From positions 1 to 64,000 of the forward strand of contig JANBPK010001479.1 in assembly GCA_027579435.1 (NCBI GenBank): 64,000 nucleotides of DNA. The letters are read 5' to 3'. The stretch is from Candolleomyces eurysporus. Its lineage: Eukaryota; Basidiomycota; Agaricomycetes; Agaricales; Psathyrellaceae. Position numbers and translations under genes: made by a program. This document shows positions 57,924-64,000 of this stretch, in pieces (within the stretch, counting starts at the first letter, position 1; every line of letters begins with the position of its first letter). Under the pieces are notes generated by a model. The model was not told the origin of the DNA, made no database searches, and was given only the letters and a program-made list of their open reading frames with translations.

Positions 57924-60900
57924 ATGAGCAAATCTTCGACTGCAACTCCAGCTAAACCGCTTCCAGTCAAGTCAGCCTGGTCAAAGGGTCCGCCGCAGAC
58001 ATCAGCGCCATCCCCCCGCTCCCAGTCTCCCGCCCCATCCGCTCAATCCCAACCCCATCTCACCCATTCACGACGCCCTAGTGCTCTTGGTCAGGCTGTT
58101 CCTATCAAGGATGGTGTCAGCATCCCCCGCAACAACATGGGCGCCGCAGCCGCGAAGCAAGGTGTGCACCCCCTCCCTCCATGCTGTTCTCCCCGCTCAC
58201 CCGCTCTGCAGGCTCCTCCGTAACTTTTGGTTCTATAGATGACGCATCTGCGCCAATATCATCGTCGCCAGCAGCTCCGAATCCCATAAAAGAGAGCGTC
58301 GTAAAATCTTTTGGCACCGTCCCAGCAGCTCCTGCGACGACATCGACCCACATCAATGGGAAACCATCGATATCATCAGCATCTCGCCCGGCGGGCTCTT
58401 CGGTCGCAACTCCATCGACCACCCCTTCTCCAGGTCTAGCAGCATCAACCTCGACATCCGCGACACCCTCCTCCACCTCTTCGGGACCCAAGCTGCAACG
58501 ACCCGACATCAAAAAATTGTTCCAGAGTCCGTCGGCTCCATCAACAACAGAGACCCAGTCTCCGTCTCTGCGCCCAGCAGCGCTTCCGTCGCAGCAACAG
58601 CAGCCCCAGAATACCCCGTCTTCCTCATCACAAGGCCCTCCATTTGGCGGACCTTTCACACCCTTCGTACCCAATAGACAGCCTTCCACCGCATCCTCTG
58701 GGCCGAACAATGGTCCTTCGAGATCCCCAGTTTACTCCCGCCAGATGCCAAATGGCAGTGGTCCTCGCTCGCAGCCTCCTAATGGCGGTCCCACAACCGG
58801 CTTACCGAGCCCTCGCTTAGGGCCGCCGCACACACCCCAGCAAGCAAACCCTCCCCAACCCCCTGCTCCGGTCCCTGGACAAGTCCAGGCGCCTCAAGGT
58901 TATTGGACAGGATATTACGTACGTGTTTTAGCAATTTTACAAATGAAATTTTAGTGGCTGATTGGATTCATAGTACCCTCATCCGGACTACATGCAAGCA
59001 TACCCTCAGGCCGGCTGGGGGTATCCACCAGGAATGCCTCCCCAATCCGCCCATCCTCATGCACAACATATGCCGCAACCTCCCCACATGTCCCCACATC
59101 CGACCATGTCCATGTCCCCACGTAATCCCCCTCACAATCTTCCTGGAACGCCAACCATGCCACATGCCGCGCCTAATCCGATCCACCCGCCTCACCCTCC
59201 TCCTCCCCTTCCCCATCCCTCGAACAATATTAGCAGCGTTGCGTCCCCGCCCCCCACACCATCAACGCAACGGCTGAGCGCCAATTCCAGTACCTTTGTC
59301 CCTCGTCCGACCAGCAAGATTGTGCTGAAGAATTCCGAGGGTAAAGAGGTCGATCTTGGATCTTTGGCCAAGACCGCCTCAGTTCCCTCTTCTACTGCAC
59401 CATCTTCTGGTCCGGCTTCTCCGTTCCGTGGCAATAGTCCTGGAACGCCCAAGCGTTCCTCGATTCGTATTGAGACGGAGGACCAACGGAAGAAGCGCAT
59501 GGCAGAGGACGAGGAAAAGGAGAAGGAGAAACAGCGTCAACAGCAAGAAGCGGCAGAAAAGCTCAGGAAGGAAAAGGAAGAGGCAGAGCGCAGAGTCAAA
59601 GAGGAGGAAGAGCGCAAGAGGAAAGAGGAGGAACGCAAGAAGAAGGAACAGGAGGAGCTCGAGGAAAGGCGACGGGCTGAGGAAGAGGCGAAAGAGAAGG
59701 AACGGTTGCGAAAGGAGGAAGAGGAACGCAAGAGGATCGAGGAAGAGGAGCGAAAGAAGAAGGAGGAAGAGGAACGTGAACGAGTCCGTAAGGAAGAGGA
59801 GGAGCGTAGACGCAAGGAGGAAGAAGAGGCTAGAATTCGCAAAGAGGCGGAAGAAAAGCAGCGTAAAGAGGAAGAAGAGAGAAAGGCCAAGGAGGAAGCT
59901 GAGCGGAAAGCTCGCGAAGAGGAGGAGCAGAGGAAGAAACGGGAGGCAGATGAGGCTGCAAAAGCGAAAGCGAAAGCAGCTGAGGAAGCCGCCGCACCCG
60001 AGGAGGGTGAAGTTGTGGAAACTCCTGCTGATGCCCCAGCCGTCAAGGATGAGCCCAAGAAACTGAAGGAAACCCTCCGAATCGATACCACCACTGCTCC
60101 TACCTCGAATCCAGCCGACCTTGGAAAGAAACGTCCTGGTCCTCTCGATCTTTCCGCTGCCAAGACCAGCAGACAGTCCTCCCTCTCTACCGCTCGCAAT
60201 ATCGAGAACATCAACACCATCAAGTATCCTGAAGGTATTCAAAGTCCCAAGCCGGAACTCAACGAGAACGCAAAGGCAGGAGCCTTCCGGTATGTTCTTC
60301 GTGCAATGTCTGAAGAGCCTTTTACTAAGCTTCAATAGTTATGATCGCGAATTCCTCCTTCAATTCATGAGCGTCTGCAAAGAGAAGCCTCCCAATCTCC
60401 CTCCTCTCGATGCCATCGGCTTGGAGCCCATTGATGCATCCCAACTGGCAATGACTCGAGGTGGATCCGGTCGGCACCGCAACTCCTCCGCAGCGATGCC
60501 CTCGCGCCAGTCCTCTGTCGGCCTCGGCTTTGGTGGATCAGGATTCGGCAAACCCGCCGCCAGCAACTTTAGTGGTATGGGTAACTTTGGGACAGCAGGC
60601 AAGCTCACCAGCGAGGATCGGTTTGCCCTGGCGAACGCGGGCACCCGTTCTGCATCCGTCAACGCTGCATCTGGCTTGCCGTTTGCCGCTCGTCCAGCAC
60701 CCATCCAGCGAACAGCTAGCCAGGGCGGTCAGATCCGTGAGCGAACTCGCAGCAAGCGCGGTGAGAAGCGACCTCCTGCGGACAGCAAAGGCTATCAGCA
60801 CGACCGTGGATCAAACCATGCTCAGAATGCTCAAGCCATGAACCTCGAACCCGTCGCCCCTCTTCAGCCCACTGCTAACCGCTGGGATCGCAAAGCCATG

Positions 60901-62821
60901 GCCCAGGACCAGGATTCACCCGAAGTCGTCGATCGTAAGGTCAAGGCGCTGCTCAATAAACTTACGATGGAGAAGTTCGACTCGATTTCCGACCAGATTA
61001 TCGCATGGGCGAACAAATCTGAACAGGAGAAGGATGGCCGCACGTTGATCCAAGTTATCCGAATTGTGTTTGAAAAGGCGACTGACGAAGCGACCTGGTC
61101 GGAGATGTACGCTCGACTTTGCCGCAAGATGATGGAGCGCATTAGCCCCAAGGTTCAGGATGACGGTATTACGAACGCAGAAGGCAAGCCAATCGCCGGT
61201 GGCCAGTTGTTCCGCAAGTATCTCCTCAATCGCTGTCAAGAAGACTTTGAGCGTGGATGGGTGGCGAAGGAAACTGCCGCCGCCGCTGCTGCGTCGAAGG
61301 CTGCTGAAGATGATGCTGTGAAGGCTGCCAACGCGGGCAAGGATGGGGACACCGAGGAAGTCGCTCTCTACTCGGACGAATACTATGCCGCTCAGAAGGC
61401 GAAGCGTCAAGGTCTTGGTCTCATCAAGTTCATCGGTGAACTGTTCAAGCTGCAGATGTTGACGGAGCGTATCATGCACGAGTGTGTGAAGAAACTCCTT
61501 GGGAATGTTGAGAACCCTGAAGAGGAGGAGATTGAGAGTTTGTGCAAACTCTTGACCACCGTCGGGGCTATTCTTGATACCCAGAAGGCTCGAGCGCATA
61601 TGGATATCTACTTCTCTCGCATGAAGGAGTTGACCAAGAGTCAAAATGTCAGCTCGCGTATGCAATTCATGCTCCAGGTATGTTTTTTACCATCTTGTTT
61701 GTGTGTATTATGAGCTGTATGCTGATCGTATTTTAGGATTTGATTGAACTTCGTGAACGCAAGTGGATTCCACGGAATGCCGCAGCTGCTCCAACAACTC
61801 TTGCTCAAGTCCACGAGAATGTGAGTTGCTGGTTCATTCCTGACGTTTGCCTATCTCATCCCTTTTGTTTAGGCTGCGAAAGAAAAGCTGCTCAGCGAGA
61901 AGGAGGCTTTCCAACGACAAGTCAGCATGTCTCGAACAAGTTCTAACCGTGGCCGTGGTCGCAATGACTTTGAGCAGACCAACCCTGACGGGTGGGCTGT
62001 CGCTGGTGGCCCGGCTCGACCAGCACCCAAAGCAGGGGACTTGTCCAACTTTGGCAAGATCAGCAAGGCCCGGGAGATGTCATTTGGCCCGACCAGCGTG
62101 TTCTCAGCTAAGAATAAGAACGCTGACAAGCGTGAATCTCTCTCTCGCTCTGCCTCGAGTTCCAACATGTTTTCCATGCTACAAGCTGACGCAGCGCCTG
62201 AGCCGAAGCCTGGTGAGTATTTCGGTGGAATTTATCTTTTTTTTTGACGTGACTTCTGATATTCTCCTTGTAGAACCGCAGCAGCGTCGTAAACTCGTCT
62301 TGCAGCCTCGCTCTGTTCCCAAGGATGAGACTCCCAGCACTAATCCACCTTCCCGAGCTGGGTCTGAAAGCGGCAGTGATGAGGAAGAATCGGCCGCTGC
62401 TCCTCCCGATATGAGTGACGAGGAGGCGAAGAAGAAGATCGAGGAAGATATGAAGGAGTTGTTCGCAGTCCGCAACCTTGATGAAGCTGAAGTTTACTTT
62501 ACCGCACTCCCCTCGAAACATCATCAGACATTGGTTGACAAGCTCGTCACCAAAGCCGTCGAATCCAAAGCGACGGATGCGGAACTCGTGGCATCCTTCT
62601 TCGAACGTGCGAGCTCGAAGGAGTTGTGTTCATCAAGTTCGTTTGAATCTGGGTTCGAACCCATCGCGGAGTTTATCTACGACATTGCATTGGACGCCCC
62701 CATGGCACCTCAGCTGTTTGCCAAAATGGTGAAGGCTGCAGGGCTGAGCGAACAAGCACGTCAACAGATAGCGTCGAAATCCCCCGATAGCAGCGACCAG
62801 CTTCTTGCTCTCTTATCGTAG
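57924..62821 (+). CDS. Translation initiation factor eIF4G
   Basis: Join 57924-58161, 58212-58918, 58974-60289, 60339-61677, 61737-61820, 61873-62212, 62274-62821; 1523 residues; all phases fit. eIF4G is the cytosolic scaffold joining eIF4E, eIF4A and poly(A)-binding protein at the mRNA cap. Order: Ser/Pro-rich N-terminus; Pro/His-rich region; a very long charged helix of Glu/Arg/Lys repeats (~520-690); eIF4E-binding motif YDREFLLQF (Y-x4-L-phi; an intron ends one codon before the Tyr); Arg/Gly segment; MIF4G HEAT domain from VDRKVKALLNKLTMEKFDSI through GLIKFIGELFKLQMLTERIM and SSRMQFMLQDLIELRERKW; then the C-terminal MA3-like domain EEAKKKIEEDMKELFAVRNL to the end. Confidence 0.95.
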
Positions 62822-63456
62822 ATCCCTCCTAATTGGCATTATCGCATGTTGTATCTTTTTTGTCTTTCCCCNTTTTTTTCTCCCTCTGGTCATGGCATCT
62901 CTCTGTCGTATTACCCCGCACACTCATTGGTCCTTTTCTTCTCCAGCCGCGTTGGTCGTAGGCTCGATTATCCACCCGATTTTCTCACTTTCTTGTGTGT
63001 CTAAAGAACATTTTTTCCTCTTCTTATTCTCTGGTGAGAATGCTTCTTCCGACCTCATGCATAACTTATGTTGTTCATGTTCCACATCTGTATATATACT
63101 GTAGTAACCTTACGACCTTCCTTGCACCCTTAATTGACGCACGCTAGACGAAAATGGAGCATCATGCATCATGTTTACATTCAGGGGCCGGTGTTTGTGG
63201 CGAACGGTGTTGTGATTTGGCACCGGCGAATGTCTATAACCAGGCATCTAGAATTTTCGCCTTGCTCCGTCTCAGATTCCCATTGTCCATCCACACCCCC
63301 ATGCTGATACTATAAAATACGCGTCCCTCCGTCCAGGGTCTTCTCGTCCCTGCCCTCTATCACTGCTAGAACTAGACTCTGTCTCTCACTCCTCTTTGAC
63401 GACGACCGAGGCACGATATTCGGCACCCGACACATAGCGAACGACCTGTGCCTGGC
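62822..63456. other. Intergenic between eIF4G and TRK-type gene
   Basis: 635 bp. N at 62872 before a T run. A TATAAAATA motif lies near 63311-63319, about 140 bp before the TRK start, and is a plausible TATA box. No gene is seen. Confidence 0.6.
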
Positions 63457-64000
63457 ATGGTTAGCGTCATTTCTGGCGTCGGTGGAACAACGAACAAGTG
63501 GTCAAGATCCCTTCGCAAGCATCTAAACTTCTACCGTCTACACCTTATCATCTTGTGAGCACTACTCCACTTCCGTGGTTGTGGAACGGCCTATTGACGG
63601 CATCCAACCAGCACCGTTACTCCGCTCTTCTTCTCCGTCATCTTCTACCTCAGCAATGGCAGATACAAGATTTCTTATATCGACTCCCTCTTCAACTGCG
63701 TTAGCGCGATGACCGTATGCGGGCTGGCCACTGTGGATCTCAGTACTTTGACACCATGGCAGCAAGTCCTCCTGTTCATACAGATGTGCATCGGCAGTCC
63801 CGTACGTGTCCTTTTGTTCGTCGGTGCTCCCTCTCCGCCACAATTCTCATGGCTTTCGCAGGTCGTGGCATCGTGGGTAATGGTGTTCATCCGAAGGTGT
63901 GTTGCCAACATAAACTATTACACAGCTTGTTGAACCGAGTATCATGATTTCAGGCGGTACATCCGGACCAGCTGTTCACACGTATTCGCTGATTTTATGG
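63457..64000 (+). CDS. TRK-type potassium transporter, 5' part (partial)
   Basis: Exons 63457-63554, 63612-63801, 63862-63896 and 63954 to the window end. Fungal Trk proteins carry high-affinity K+ uptake at the plasma membrane. Seen: LRKHLNFYRLHLII, then across the splice FTVTPLFFSVIFYLSNGRYK, ISYIDSLFNCVSAMTVCGLA, TVDLSTLTPWQQVLLFIQMC, IGSP, VVASWVMVFIRRRYIRT. This is the first pore-lining repeat, with the filter-like SAMTVCGLATV segment. Start is the ATG at 63457 (MVSVISGVGGTTNKW). The remaining membrane segments lie beyond the window. Confidence 0.88.

Noticed and set aside
59379..60335. 318-codon minus ORF rich in Leu/Phe, like a membrane protein
   Set aside because: It is the complement of the Glu/Lys/Arg repeat helix of eIF4G; such codons give Leu/Phe-rich antisense frames.
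1..64000. tRNA or rRNA genes
   Set aside because: No cloverleaf-like A/B-box pair or rRNA core sequence was noticed by eye; a tRNAscan or Rfam search would be needed to exclude them.

Overview
The window looks like nuclear DNA of a mushroom-forming basidiomycete (Agaricomycetes). Genes are split by many 45-70 bp GT..AG introns, often in short exons. A secreted GH74 xyloglucanase with a C-terminal CBM1 points to a plant-wall degrader. The mobile elements (Ty1/copia, pogo/Tigger-type, Plavaka-type) are typical of that group. No species can be named from the sequence.

Layout. 1-3.4 kb: two Ty1/copia elements meeting tail to tail, one giving only its RNase H end and LTR, the other internally deleted. 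3.7-6.06 kb: a 5'-truncated paralog of the arrestin gene at 17.1-19.9 kb plus relic flanks, i.e. a segmental duplication with an internal deletion. 6.06-8.91 kb: a well-preserved pogo-like DNA transposon with terminal inverted repeats and a TA target-site duplication, sitting in that relic. 9.5-15.3 kb: a large Plavaka-type transposase gene (minus) and a divergent gene of unknown function (plus). 17.1-27.5 kb: host genes for an alpha-arrestin, a very large acidic protein and an IMPACT/YIH1-like protein. 28.1-34.4 kb: GH74-CBM1, RER1 and a glycerate-kinase/TDA10-like kinase. 34.4-44.1 kb: two gene deserts either side of a Pho80/Pcl-type cyclin gene. 44.1-53 kb: a NAB2-like poly(A)-RNA-binding protein, then a tandem duplication carrying a mitochondrial AAA-type gene and a broken copy of the NAB2 3' end. 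53.2-57.5 kb: a SAP-like repeat protein and a coiled-coil protein. 57.9-62.8 kb: eIF4G. The window ends in the first exons of a TRK-type potassium transporter.

The host genes are mostly unrelated housekeeping functions: Golgi-ER retrieval, mRNA export and translation initiation, cell cycle or phosphate signalling, ion transport and nutrient-transporter turnover. Three head-to-head pairs with 130-240 bp between start codons probably share promoters.

Twelve-plus N characters sit almost all beside homopolymer runs, and several coincide with reading-frame breaks in otherwise healthy genes. I read those breaks as assembly artefacts. Exon boundaries were found by eye from GT/AG sites, phase continuity and protein-family continuity, not from transcripts.
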